A stretch of 64,000 nucleotides of DNA, from positions 10,994,501 through 11,058,500 of the forward strand of contig OX940862.1 of the NCBI GenBank assembly GCA_954871525.1, written 5' to 3'. Shown here piece by piece: positions 45,356 through 60,222 of this stretch. This stretch comes from Parietaria judaica (Eukaryota; Streptophyta; Magnoliopsida; Rosales; Urticaceae). Position numbers and translations under genes: made by a program. The notes under the pieces are model-generated. The model did no database searches and had not been told where the DNA came from. It worked only from the letters and a program-made list of their open reading frames with translations. Position 1 is the first letter of the stretch; each line of letters starts with the position of its first letter.

Positions 45356-47895
45356 TACGCACGGTACGACTGCTGTGTCGAGAATATCTGGGTGTCCGAG
45401 AAGTATAGCCTCCAATTCTGCCGGAGCAACCTAAAAATAATAGTGAAAAAAGAATGAGACATATATATTAATCAAAGTAAATAATTATAATAGGGTTAAT
45501 TGTGATAAATATACATAAGTTATTCTAAAATTAGACGGCATAGTTGTAAGTTTTTTTTCTTCTTCAGAGATAAATGTAAGAGTTTACTTTACAAGGATTT
45601 TTTGTATTTTTTTTTTACATATTGGGTACTTTTAAGCCACAGTGAAGTTGAACTAGGGTATGTGCATTATTCATACCGTGATAAAGTGAAATTTGAGTAC
45701 ATTTACGATTTATCAATAAATAAAAAACTTGAGTCCCAGAGTACAACTTGAATACATTTGCCATCACATTGATCCTAATAATAATATGCTGTATCATATT
45801 ACTTATTTGAGAAATAATCTAATAAGTATACAAAGCACTGAATAGATACAAGAAGTATACATATTACATATATATATATACCTGATATCCATTGTGCTTG
45901 ATGAGCTCCTTAATCCGATCAACGACATAGAGGAACCCTTCATCGTCAAAACGACAAAGATCCCCAGTTCTCAGCCACCCGCCGTCGGCAATAGTCTCGG
46001 CCGTGGCTTCTCGGTTCCCGAGATACTCTTTCATGATCGTGGGGCTCCTCAGCCACAATTCTCCTTCCTTGTTAGGTGAGAGCGGTTTTCCGGTTTCCAC
46101 GTCAACTATTTTTGCACTGAATCCCGGGACCAAGATCCCGCATGAAGCCGGCCGAGCCTTCCCATCTTCGCTGGAGATGATGAGTGTCGCTGCGCCGGAG
46201 CTTTCGGTCAAGCCATAGCCGGGTCTCATCTCTATCCATGGAAATCTATTGGTATGTACTTAATGAGAAATACGTAAGATCGCCACGAATATATTAAAAT
46301 TAAACTATAATTAGGAGATAATAAAAATAGGAATGACAAATTAGTTATTAATGTGTCATGTTAAGTAAATATTTGGATATTTAGTGGCATATTCCTCATA
46401 AATTTACGTTTTCGATTTATTTTGTCTCAAAGTTTCTTTATTAATGTTTTCCGGCCGTTATTTGACACATTAATTAGACAAAGAATTATATTCATTTTAA
46501 CATTATTTTTTTGTGTTAATCTATCAACAATCTATGTATTACATCAATTTGACTTCCAAAAATTAAAATTTTATCAATATGATCTTCATAAAATAGTTTA
46601 GATTAGATAAATATTTATTTGGATTTACGCTACGTACAAAGATTTAAACATTCCTAATTAAACACTAAAATGTAGCCCTAAACACATTAGTAGAACTCTT
46701 TATACATTAACACGGTTAGAGAATTTATTTTTTATTATAACGATTATAAATATACGGAGTAATAATAAGTTAGTCGTGTACCAGTTATAATTAATTGAGA
46801 TATATTTAATTAAAGTTGTTAAATTATTGAGTATTAATTTAAAAAATCATTAGATAATCACCTTTGCGTGAACTCGTCCATAACATCTTTGCTCAGCGGC
46901 GCAGCCCCAGAGCCCATCCTCCTCACCCCCTTCCACTCGGCTCCGCCGCCTCTCGCCGCACGCTTCACCATCGCTAGAATCACCGGCGGCACAGCCGGAA
47001 TATTCGTCACCGCGTAAGCCTCCACTGCCGCCAACATCGCTCCAAGCTCGAACCGTCGCATCACCACCGTCGTTATCGTCCCGCCGCAGAACAACCCCAG
47101 CCCGAAGAACACCAGCCCGTACACGTGGAACATCGGGATGAAGCATAGGAACACGTCGTTCCCTGATCCAGTGGCGTCCACGCTCCACCGGAGGAGTGTC
47201 ACTACTGACACCAAGTTGGCGTGAGTCAGCACCACACCCTTGCTCGCTCCGGTGGTCCCCGATGAGTAGAGGATTGCCGCGGTGTCCGCCGGAGCCGGGC
47301 TCTCCCTGGCGTCCGGCTTATTGAAAGGTTTGCAGCTGGAGATTAGCTCCTCGACGGAAAGGTGCCCGGAAGTAGGGTTAGCTTCAGTGACGATGATCGG
47401 GATGCGGGCGATCAACACTTTTTGAAGCTCTTCCGGGTCGGAGACAACTAGTTTCGGGGCCGAGTCGGAAAGCTGCTTGGCAATCTCGGAGGCGGTGTTG
47501 AGCGGGTTAGCTGTGGTGAGGACGGCCCCGACATAGAGCACGGCGAGGCAGATCACAGGGTAGAGGACAGAGTTGGGCGCGAGCACAAAGACGACATCAC
47601 CATTTTGGATGCCGAGCGTATCTCGCAGACCGGCAGCGAGGGAAAAGACGGAGCGCTGGACCTCCGCATAGGTCACACGCCGCCCCGTGGACGCATCAAC
47701 GAGAGCAACGCGCGACTCCGCTTGGTGCGGGGGCGGGAACTGCGAGAGGACGAAGCCGGCCACATCGACCGGAGTGTTAGGCTTTGGGCCGGGTAGAGTT
47801 TCGTAAGCCGAGCAGTAAATTCCGGTGCTCTCGTCAAATGTGCTGGTCACGACCGGTAGGTGCTGATCGCCGGCGTATTTTCCCGGGGACGCCAT
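44586..47895 (-). CDS. 4-coumarate:CoA ligase-like acyl-activating enzyme, peroxisomal type
   Basis: Exons on minus: 46862-47895, 45882-46245, 45363-45430, 45113-45215, 44586-44711; 564 residues, GT-AG throughout. It is an ANL-superfamily adenylate-forming enzyme that activates a carboxylic acid to acyl-AMP and then acyl-CoA. Motifs: the AMP-binding P-loop [12 protein letters not shown] (about 210-221), [18 protein letters not shown] (about 345-362), [26 protein letters not shown] in two runs (about 433-460), and the catalytic-lysine region [12 protein letters not shown] near the end. The last three residues, AKL, form a type 1 peroxisomal targeting signal, placing it with OPCL1/4CLL enzymes that act on jasmonate precursors or fatty and cinnamic acids rather than with cytosolic lignin 4CLs. 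The substrate cannot be read from sequence. A decayed copy of the last exon lies at 32.1 kb. Confidence 0.92.
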
Positions 47896-48827
47896 GGAAG
47901 CCGGAGTCCGTGATTGCTGGGCGGACCCTGTGAATGATAATTTCTCAGTTTAGTTTGTTAGGACTAATTAAGAGTGATTAACAAAGTTGCAGTGTAAGAT
48001 TAGAAGACTAATCATAAGATTAATGAGATAATTTACGATTAATATAGAGAATATCTCTAATTCTCTTCGGTAAGTACGTCAAGCTTGGGAGATTCGGTAT
48101 CAAAATTAAATAAGAACGTCTGATAAATGCCATTATATATATATATTAATTATATTTGGTGCTTAGTTTTCGCGCCGGCTAGACTATATCAACCGGTGGT
48201 TAGTTAATACTGAAATAATTATAATAATAACATTAATTATGATGCAGACATTAATGACACAATCTAATTATTGTTTAAGAATAATTTGTCGAATTAAGAT
48301 AATAAATTAGGAAGGAAGAGACACAAATCAACTTAAAAATAAATATGTTGTATTTGCCGTCCTAACTATATGATGATTTAATGATGTAAATATTATTTTT
48401 TCTTATATTTTTATGACCAGGAAAATATAAATATGATATTTGAGATTGAAAGTAGAATAATTCGTCATGTTCTGTAGAAAGTTTTCTGTTATTGTTACTA
48501 GAAATATTGGACGAACCACAATATTTGGAGGAGATCACATGTATAGAAAAACTATCATCTAATAATATTGTTTCTATATGTATAGCTTTAATTGCCGGGT
48601 TGAAAATTTTGGTAAAAATTTCAAACCCGAATCTCGATTCGACATGATCGATTCCCGACCCGATTTCAACCCAAACCCAAACTCTAGCTCGAGCTTTAGT
48701 TTAAAAAAAAGAAAAGAAAAAGCAAATCGAGTCTAAAAAACCCGATCCCAGCACGATTTCTGATATAAGTATTAAGTACAACATATTTCCTTTTTACTTG
48801 ATTTCTTACAATTTTACCCTTTGAAAT
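47896..48827. other. Upstream region of the 4CL-like gene
   Basis: AT-rich. No clear TATA box at the expected place. From about 48,590, degenerate CCCGA/AACCC words suggest an old transposon remnant into which the SINE at 48,828 was inserted. Confidence 0.4.
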
Positions 48828-49033
48828 TATATTTTTATTTTTTTTCCCGAATGGGGTGGCATTGTCGGCCAATGTTACAATGCACTCTCGCATGACTTAA
48901 ATATACTCAGTGTAAGAACAAGTGGCACAAATGACCAAGTTTATATATACAGGAGACACTCATTTGAGTCTCATAAGGGTTTGAACCCATGACCTCTTGG
49001 ATAGAGGAGTAGTGGAGTTACCACTAGACCAAA
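48828..49033 (-). repeat. tRNA-derived SINE, copy 2
   Basis: On minus: A box TGGTCTAGTGGTA (49,019-49,031), B box GGGTTCAAACCC (48,977-48,988), then a body of about 130 bases ending in an A-rich tail (T-run at 48,828-48,846 on plus). The internal promoter boxes are intact and match RNA polymerase III consensus. It is homologous along its length to 8,579-8,773. Confidence 0.85.
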
Positions 49034-50789
49034 CAAGGTTGATTTTTTAATTTTTTTTATTGAAAGTTCAAATTATTATAATTTGAAAAATCAGTGCAGA
49101 AAGTTACTTTTTCATTTAATATTTCAATTTCTTCGGCCCAATCCCGACCAAATTCCTGACCGAGAGTGAGGCAAGGCCCCAGTTTTGAAAACCTAAATAA
49201 AACGAGGAGCCGAGCCGAAAAAGGCCGGAACCGGTCCCATCCCAGCCTTAGCTAACTCAGGCGTTTGTTTCCATTATATACAGTCTGCATCTCTGTAATA
49301 TCTAGGGGAAATTAGCACGAGTTCAACATTCAAAATTGTATTTGACTTGTTTTTTAAGAGCTGATTTTCTACTATGAAAACGCCCCTTGGAGACTCTGAA
49401 CGTTTATATATATATGTACTCAAAATCTCATGCGGCTTTTAGGTTGAGCATTTATATTCATACGAAAAAAATATCAAACAAACAAACAAACTAGACAGTA
49501 GTGATCTTCAAAAAGATATATAATATATCCAAAATTGATGTAAAAATAATCGTGGGGTGTAGGATAAAATAGGGATATTTGCGCCAAAAATAACATGTTA
49601 CAAGATATTACTTGTATTTATTTTTTGCATAAATTTGAATTTTGAAAGATCTAGTTTGGTGTAAGTAATTAAGTTGTTTTCTTTAGTTTCTTACTGCGAA
49701 ATTTCATGTGGCGACATATGATCATTTGTCCATGCTTTTGTTACTATGACCATATTATCGTCTATTTTGACCACGCCGCAACATGCATGACTTACTTGTA
49801 GTACTTTAATTTTTGTATTATATATCATGTTCTGGCTATTATGCGAGAACATAAAATTCGTTGCTAACTTTTTGAAGTTCTTGTAGCTTGTACGTACTCA
49901 AAAGGGTAGAGCTTATATGTGATCAAAGGAGACAAAAACGGAGACAAGTTATACGTTCTTACTTGGAGCGTTCCTCGAGGAAGTTGACAGAAAAGATTAA
50001 TCACTATGCTAAAAAAAATTATAACTATGGAAAGTTGTACCACCGCTAAGTCTTTTTTGTTGTAAAATATGAGTATTTTTACCGTAAATGTCCCAATAAA
50101 ATACAAAAGAAACATTATTGCGATAAGAGACAATGACCAAATTAAATGGGATAGGGACTTTCTTGGAATATTCGAGTACAAATTGAGATGCAAAATCAGG
50201 TAATATTAGCTCGTATTATTGCATATTGTGATATTGATAGGGTTTTGTATCTCACTGAACTATCATATATAATATATAATATATATAGACCACACATTAT
50301 TATATACATATAAATATTGTCAAAGTGTTGGATTTTGGCTGTTCGAACTTGGAATAATAATAATAAGCTTTTAATGGAAGGTTAATTAATATCCGTCCAC
50401 AGATTTACATTTAAACCGTTGTAAGAACTAAGAATTAGCGGAAAATAAAAGAACGCGTTTAAATAATACTAGTCAATTCTCTTACGTAAACCAATGCTTT
50501 GAATAATTATGTATTTTCATGTCATGAATATATTCCATTTGTTTATTAAAAAAAGTACGTTCGTTTTTTAAATTTTTTATGTAAAAATAATGATGACTAA
50601 TAAAAAAAAAAGGAACTATTGCTTTGCAGTAATGTAATATGATAGAACTTTTTTATTATTATTGTAATTAAATAATAAAAATGATTTACTAATCAGTCTG
50701 TAACGTAACACAAACACTGATCCGTACTGTTTTAGATGATCTTGTGTAATGTGTAGTGTTCCTTCAGTAGAGAGAGGATGAGATTCCAG
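49034..50789. other. Intergenic upstream of NADP-MDH
   Basis: 49,130-49,255 has GC-richer degenerate transposon-like words (CCGAGCCG, GGCCGGAACCGG). The rest is AT-rich, with a palindromic TATATAATATATAATATATATA stretch near 50,266-50,288 region. No gene. Confidence 0.4.
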
Positions 50790-50801
50790 TGACACGTGTC
50801 A
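50790..50801. promoter_or_regulatory. G-box palindrome upstream of NADP-MDH
   Basis: TGACACGTGTCA is a perfect 12-base palindrome with a CACGTG core, 176 bases upstream of the NADP-MDH start codon. This core is bound by bZIP and bHLH factors, including light-signalling ones, fitting a photosynthetic gene. Function is inferred from the motif only. Confidence 0.6.
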
Positions 50802-50976
50802 CCTGCATGGCCTCATGATCATCCTTCTTCTTCTTCTTCGTCTTCCTCAAACAAACCAGTCTTTTTCTTCTTCGCATCTCCATATCTAAACCCCTGTTTT
50901 CTTCTCACAGTCAACTCTCTCTCTCAATCTGTATATATATACATACAGATACAGAGTATATCAGAGTGCTCTCAAC

Positions 50977-53475
<2,499 letters not shown>

Positions 53476-54391
53476 CCCTAAACACGTGATTCCGTCTCAG
53501 CAGTTCAAGTGACCAAATGAGAAATAGAGCAAATTTTGCCAGTGGATCATCATCTTGGTTTGTGTAGAATTATAAAGTGACGAACATGAAAAGGAAATGT
53601 GAAAGCCATTTTCCAGAATTTATTAGATTATCGTGTAAGATTTTGGTCCTCTATTTTATTTCTACATGAATAGTTTTGTTTTATTGATTTTCAAACTATT
53701 GCTTGTCTTCACTCTTCAATGATATTCCATATTATTTGTTACCTATTTATATTATTGTGAAAGTATGAATCCCTGAAAAGCCCCTCTATCTTAGACATAG
53801 AAACAATATGGTAAAACTTAAAACTAGAGGTGAAAATTTTAGCCCGAGGTTCGATCCCCATTCCGCTTCGTCCCGAAAAATTTGAGTTTTTATGTGAAGC
53901 CTAAACGGGGCAAAGTAAATCCGGTTCAGTTTTAAAATTACCTAATGTTCTTAAAACAAATTTTACTTTGAACCCGATAACTCTAGATGAGACTGAAAAA
54001 GTGCCAAAAGCCCGGTACCGGGTTTCACCTTAGTTAAAAATGTGTACCAAAGCCGTTGAAGGAAAAGAAACACAGCAAACACAAATTAAATGTCTAGAAT
54101 ACGTTTAAATGTCTATCCAAATTCTAGTTATAAAAGCAACTAATAATAATAAAAAAATAAGAATATAAAGAGCTTTAGAACTTAACAGTATTTTTTTTTG
54201 TTCTAATAAAAGATAAGATGTATATGAATAAGCTTACAATGAGCTAATGTAAGGTATAAATAAGACTCCTCTCCACTACAAAAACAACACACCACAAACA
54301 CCAGAATCAGTTCAGTTATTAGTGCCAATAAAACTGCTTATTGATTCACTACACAATGTTTCCCAAGAAATCACCGGTCCGGTCTGACAGA
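53476..54391. other. Convergent 3' flanks of NADP-MDH and NAC gene 1
   Basis: No gene. 53,825-54,020 has CCCGAGG, CCCGATA and CCCGGTACCGGG words of old hAT-like character, but no ends or duplication were found. Confidence 0.45.
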
Positions 54392-57224
54392 CTAGCTGTC
54401 GAAACACGACTTGGTGTATATGAAGCTACCGACTTTGAAACTGAGAGACATGATGAGAACCCAGATGAACATGAACATGAACCACCCTTTCGCCACCACA
54501 CTGCCCGTTTTGCTGCTGCCCTCTGTGTCGGCTTCCGGGAGGCCGTAGTAGGAGAGGACGAGATCAACGTTTCCGTTCTTGCCGAAGGTCCAGTCAGTCT
54601 CATTGCCGTATCGGTTCAGGTTTCTGATGGTGATCATGCCAGCTGTCACGTGAACGGAGCTGGAAGAGGCTTGCGAGGCGGAGTTCAGGCGGAGCAGTGC
54701 TTCCTTTGACGGGAACTCCAACGCAATCGCCGGAGGAGCAGGAATACTTCCTAACATTTGGTTAGCGTGTTTGACCAATGGGCTCTTGAAATCTGCAGAA
54801 CGCAACAACGGGGACTTGGTGAGCTTTATTTAGAACATAGGGGTAAACCCAGTAATATGTTACGCTTTTTCAAACATCTTCAACACAGAGTTAGGTTTCC
54901 AATTTTTTAGATTTACAATCCTGTTATATAAAAATATTTTTCCGAGAACATAAAGGAAAACCTAATAATAAGTTTCACCAAAAAAACAGAAGGAAAAAAA
55001 AAAGGTAACAGAACTGGTAATTGGTTTCCCGTGTAACTCACTAAACTGGTAGGGTAAAATAATTATTTGTTTTCAACGAATTACTTAATGTATTAAACAC
55101 AATATACCTGAATCCAAGAGTGTGAGATCAGCATTCTGGTTTAAGGAAGAAGCTGAATTGTTGATGTCGTGCGCTTCAACCACTTGCTGGGTTCCAATGG
55201 GTACAGCTAACTCGGCTTCACCGCTTGCAAACTATATAATAAGGAATGTTGAATAAGAAAAACTAATAAATAAGAATTAAATTTGAATAAAAATGAAATT
55301 TTAGGTGACAAGGAAAATGAGCAACAAAACCCATACGTTTTCTGCATTTTGTGTCTCGGGAAACTCAATGTTGCCATCCTCAGCTTCGAAGTAAGTAAGA
55401 TACTGATCGAGAAGGTCGAAATCTGTACTATCCTGGTCAATGGGCTTCGAGAGATCATTAGTCTCCAAATATAATCCATCGCCAAACGAAGCACCATCAA
55501 AAGCATCAAGGAACTGTTCGCCAACTTCATTGCTTGACTGAACAAAGTACTCCTCTTTCACTGGCTGAGGATCCATCACGTTTAATGGTGACTCAAAGAG
55601 TGTCTGTCCATTACCAAGATCCGAAGCTTCACCACCAATCACGGGTTTCAGATCAGCTTCCGAAAATTCTTCAGAAGGTTCAACATAGTTGCTTGTTTCA
55701 CCGCGGTAGAAATTTATTGGAATGGGCTGCTCAGGTTCGGTAAAGTTTCCAAACTGGTCCACATAGATGCCACCATTATCCACGTTATAGAAGTCTGAAG
55801 GAACAGCTCCTTCTGCTGGAATGGCTGTACCAAAACCCTGAAGCAAAATAGAGATATTTAGATTTTTTCGAAAGAAACCTACGCCTAGAAATAATAAAAG
55901 GAAAATACTATGCAAAGAGGCATGATATTACAAGTTTAGCATAAGAGATACCCAAGTACTCAAGGCAACTTATTATGCCGAAAATGCATCACCCGAGTAC
56001 TTAATGCATACATATGGACTAGCCAAGGCAAAATATTAAAGAGTTCGCAGTCACTTCATATTTGTACAAATCGTCTTTTTAATCAACTCTCAAGGTTTCA
56101 CTCTGTCTTCATATATGTGCCATGTCCTAATCAAATGCCTAGTGGCATGATCAAACCCACATTTATCCTCCTAAATCAATGTGCATGGCACCATAACTTC
56201 CAACATCCATCCCTCTTAGCTAAAGTTCCGAGCTTCATAATATCGCACTCATCATATTCCATCCCAAATTTCTAACCGAATCAAGCCTAAACAATCACAA
56301 ATATCTAACTGAATGGACACCAAGAACAAATGGAAAACAAAAAGCGGCAAGAAATTTCTAAAGTCGATATGTTAAATCCAAAATGGGAAAATTCGTACGA
56401 ACCTGTTCAAACTCATTCCCGTCAGTAAATGCTCCATCCTCGACTAGACCTTCACCATAGGGCAGCTCTTCACCGGGCACGATAGCCATCACATTATCCT
56501 CCCACTCCTCCTCGATAAAAGGGGCTCCATACTGCTCGCCATTCTTTGGCCCGGTGCCACTCTTCTGGAATATCCTACAAAGCACATAGGAATCCTACTC
56601 CCAAGAAAAACACAAACAAAGAAGCAATGGACTTATCAATAAACTTTAATTTACAAGCTGAAATTCCAAAAGTAGCAACTATAAAATATCCTAACCTGTG
56701 CAACTCCCGCCTTCACCAGCTCCTCGTCCTCGAGGCGGTACTCGTGCATAACCCAGTTGCTCCGAGCGCCCTTCGGTGCCCGCCCACTGTGGTAAACGAG
56801 CGTCTTCTTCATCCCGACGGTCAGCGCGCCTTTGCGGATTGGGCGGTCCTTCCCGGTCGTCTTCCAGTACCCCTGCTCAGTCGCCCGGTTGGTCCTCGAG
56901 CCATTTCCGTACTTCTTGTCCAAGCCACTGAAGAAGTACCACTCCAAGTCCCCAGTCTTTAGCTTCGACTTCTCTAAACCCCCAAAAAGCGGATACATGG
57001 ACCCAAATCAAAAACAACAAATGGCGAGAATCAAAACAAGAAACAGGAAAGAGGCGATAATTTGTACCAGGAAGCTCCCACGGCTCGCACTTGTAGATAT
57101 CGACGACGGTGATGGGGTCGACAAGAAGAGGCTTTTCGCAGACCTTGCGCTTCAGATAGTAGCGAACCAGCTCCTCATCGGTCGGGTGGAATCGGAATCC
57201 CGGAGCGAGCGAGTTACGGCCCAT
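54392..57224 (-). CDS. NAC078-like: Membrane-anchored NAC transcription factor (NTL type)
   Basis: Exons on minus: 57068-57224, 56696-56973, 56403-56594, 55337-55837, 55108-55231, 54392-54792; 550 residues. The NAC domain occupies about 5-155 with all five subdomains: [86 protein letters not shown] and [12 protein letters not shown] long acidic region follows ([17 protein letters not shown]...), likely the activation domain. The C-terminus has a hydrophobic helix (about 520-538, [16 protein letters not shown]) with a short basic/polar tail. This is the plan of NAC proteins held in membranes and released by proteolysis under stress. Position beside the kelch/BTR1 block suggests the At5g04410 (NAC078) lineage. 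The leader has (GA)n and telo-box repeats. Confidence 0.94.
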
Positions 57225-58057
57225 CGGAATCCAAGATCAGCGAATCGAGGTCAAACGAAATCGGAAAGAGAAAGGGGGAGAAAGAATCCAGAATCTTCGA
57301 TTCGAGCTCGGTCAACTGGTTGACTGGTGGATTGGAGATGTGCAGAGAGGAAGGAATTGAAGAATTTGAATTGGGGGTTAGGGTTAGGGTTTATCTTGCT
57401 CGCAATTGCAGAAGACGAGAGAGAGAGAGAGAGATCAGAGAGAAGCCATTGAGAGAGAGAGAAAGTGTGATTCGAGCCAAAACCCGCGAGGCTTTTGTTG
57501 GGTGCTGCTTGCATTGCAGAAATGCCCCCGGTAATTTCAGTAAGTATAAAATGGTGACGAATTTTAAAAGCCTTTCCAATTTTATCCCTTGAACTTAGAA
57601 GTGACAATCTGGCCTGTGTCCGGACGCGAGACATTAAGTTATTCACGAGTTTGTTCGACACAAAATATAAATAGTGGTTAAAAACGAAACGAATACATGA
57701 ATGCAATGGGTACGGTTAAAGAATAAAATATGTTTCGGGAGCGGTTCTTTATAATCTATACGATGGTAGTAAAAAATAATTAACACTTCACAAGATATGG
57801 ATTTTAAATGGGTCAAAATAATCAAATTGAAGAGTTTAAATGAAGAATTGGCAGATGGGGGTGCGAAATGAAAGTTATTTAATAACTTAGGGGTAAAAGT
57901 GTAACTCTAGCTTGAGCTGAAGTCGCTTGGCAGGATCGCAAGAATGTAGCGAGGTAGTTTACTCTCACATGTCGGTGATCTAGTGAGAAATACGTTGCCA
58001 CGTGGCAGCTAACGAGGAGTTTTCCTGGCTCCTTAGCACTTACACAATTACACTATC
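57225..58057 (-). promoter_or_regulatory. Upstream region and leader of NAC gene 1
   Basis: On the minus strand the leader zone carries (CT)n at 57,417-57,435 and a telo-box cluster AAACCCTAACCCTAACCCC (57,372-57,391). TATA-less architecture is likely. Beyond 57,540 the sequence is AT-rich without features until the hAT insertion. Confidence 0.5.
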
Positions 58058-58065
58058 CAGTCAAT

Positions 58066-59468
58066 TAGAGCTGCACATTTCCACCGCGACACGCACCCGC
58101 GACGAGTCGCGACGCCTTCCTGGAGTTTGCGACGTTCGCGACGCGTCGCGACGTGAGGCAAAAGTCGCGACTCCTGAGGCTCGATCCGCGCACTTGATCC
58201 GACGGCCACGATCTCGCCACGTCAGCGATCCGATGGGTGTGAATTTTTGTGTTTGTTTTGGGCGTAAATCCCTAAATTTTTACCCGAATTTCAAGGAATG
58301 GTTGAAAAATTCAAAAGTTATTGGGATCCACCCCCTTTTTCGTATTGCTTCGGTTCTATATTAGACCCTCGTATTATGTTTACGTTCGGTCCGTTAATGT
58401 TAGCAATCGGGCAAAACATAGGGGTGGACTACTCTGATTACATTAAGGTTGTTAATGAAGCTTTTTATGAATTGTACAGGGAATACGACCGGCGGTTCCC
58501 ACAGTTCAACGTCGAGGCGGAGCGGAGGACAGTGATGGAAAGCCCAACCAAGTCCGCTTTAGAGTTTAGCCGGAGACTCAAGCAAAGATTGGATCGTGGG
58601 GAAGCATCGGGATCCGGTACGCCACCGGCACGGACGGACGACACGGACGGCGCACCAGACGAAGTGAAGCGGTACTACGGCCTTCGGATCGACGATCAAT
58701 CAACTGAGTTCGATGTCATCAGGTGGTGGAAGAATGAACGGGAAAGATTCCCGATATTGGCAAGAATGGCGAGGGACATCCTGTCCATCCCCATTTCAAG
58801 CGTTGCATCGGAGAGCGCATTCAGTACAGCTCAGAACATCATCGACGATCGGAGGTCGTCAATAACCAACACACACCTCGAGCAAGCCGTGGTGTTGAAC
58901 GATTGGATGTTCCGCAACCCCGTAATTGGCCAACGTTCCGAACCAACCGAGCTTGAGCTTATGACTGAAAGGTTCCTGGTTCCCGGAGTGATGCAAAGTT
59001 AGCGCCAATAATGATGTGCTCTTTCCTCTCTTGGTTTTTAGTCCCTAAGGAGGGTTTTACAAGAGAGGTTTTAGTGAGGCATCTTGTAATGTTTACACTG
59101 AATATTACAGCTTTCTTCCACCTTATTGTAATATTCACAATGAATAATACAACTCTTTTTTTTAATATCTCGTTTTGTTATATTTATTTATTTGTTATTA
59201 AATATTTAAAAATAATATTATTTAACAAATTTACATTTTTAACATTTAAATTCGGTTAAAAACTAACAATTAATAAAGTTAAACATCAGAACCAAATATA
59301 CAACTTTTGCCGCAACCCAAAAAACCTCGCTGCCTCTCTCTTTCCCTCAATTCGCGACCAACTCGCGACGCGCCGCGACCGCACACGCCACGACGCGTCG
59401 CGACGTGTCAACTCGCGGTTTTGGCGACCGAGTCGCGACGTGCCGCGAGAACGCAATGTGCAGCTCTA
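58066..59468. mobile_element. hAT transposon, internally deleted, 1403 bp, TAGAGC family
   Basis: Perfect 14-base inverted ends TAGAGCTGCACATT / AATGTGCAGCTCTA, flanked by a perfect 8-bp duplication CAGTCAAT (58,058-58,065 and 59,469-59,476). Both subterminal zones (58,084-58,180 and 59,350-59,455) are packed with TCGCGACG words, probable transposase-binding sites. It encloses a C-terminal transposase fragment. The missing 5' half shows it is a deletion derivative. Clean ends and duplication suggest a fairly recent insertion between the two NAC genes. Confidence 0.95.
58298..59002 (+). pseudogene. hAT transposase, C-terminal part only
   Basis: 234 residues are open from the first ATG. They begin in the late RNase-H-like region (VEKFKSYWDPPP, SILDPRIMF) and include the hAT dimerisation domain near the C-terminus (DVIRWWKNERERFPILARMA, DILSIPISSVASESAFSTA, RSSITNTHLEQAVVLNDW). 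The BED zinc finger and most catalytic acidic residues expected upstream are absent; a stop lies in frame at 58,265-58,267. The protein could at most dimerise, not cut DNA. Confidence 0.9.
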
Positions 59469-59476
59469 CAGTCAAT

Positions 59477-60222
59477 ACAAGAATAGGAATGTACATATAA
59501 TTAATACGAGCTACACATAAACATAAAGAGAAATAGATAATGTTAATAAAAATATAAATATGTTTTGGTATATATATAATTCTAATATTGTAATTATAAT
59601 TTATAAAAATACGAAATTTAAGTAGCTCCGTCGTTTTAACTTTGGTACGTGACTAGAATTTGAGTGCCGATAAAATGCAAATTTGGTCGACTTTCGCCGC
59701 GAATGCTAAATTTTGAGAATATGCCGGTACCATATGGCAAATTTCTCTTTTAACAACTAACAAGATAGTTGTTTGTAGTGTGAGTAGAGCAATTGGTGTA
59801 CAGTTTGTATAATCTTGTATTGATACCTCTCGGCATTGCATCGGACGGCAATGGATCCGCCCGGGCATAACCATGTGCGTGCAATAACTCGTAATCAAGA
59901 CGATCTAGGCAATACAGAAGACAAAATGCACGAAGTGACCTTGCTTGAAGCAATCTGAAAAGGCCGTTACGTTGGACCCGAGAACTTGTATCGGAAACTC
60001 CAACTCCAGAAAAGATTTCCCCGACTTTATAGACACCGAATAACATTCTATTAAATGACATTATGGTCTTACGCTACATAAGTTCTCGGAAAATAAAGAT
60101 TAATAACATCCCGCATTATCCAGGGTTTAACAACAGCCGATTGACTCATAAACACGAAACGGTAATCTCATACTCGATTACAAAGCTCATAAGGAGCTTA
60201 ACACGGTCTACAAAGCGGCAGA
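59477..60222. other. 3' flank of NAC gene 2
   Basis: AT-rich to moderately GC sequence; no gene or bounded element seen. Confidence 0.5.

Noticed and set aside
48590..49255. Possible old transposon around SINE copy 2 with CCGGGTTG and GGCCGGAACCGG words
   Set aside because: Sequence too degenerate to place ends; only the SINE is supported.
53825..54020. Possible hAT remnant with CCCGAGG / CCCGGTACCGGG words
   Set aside because: No inverted ends or duplication could be identified.
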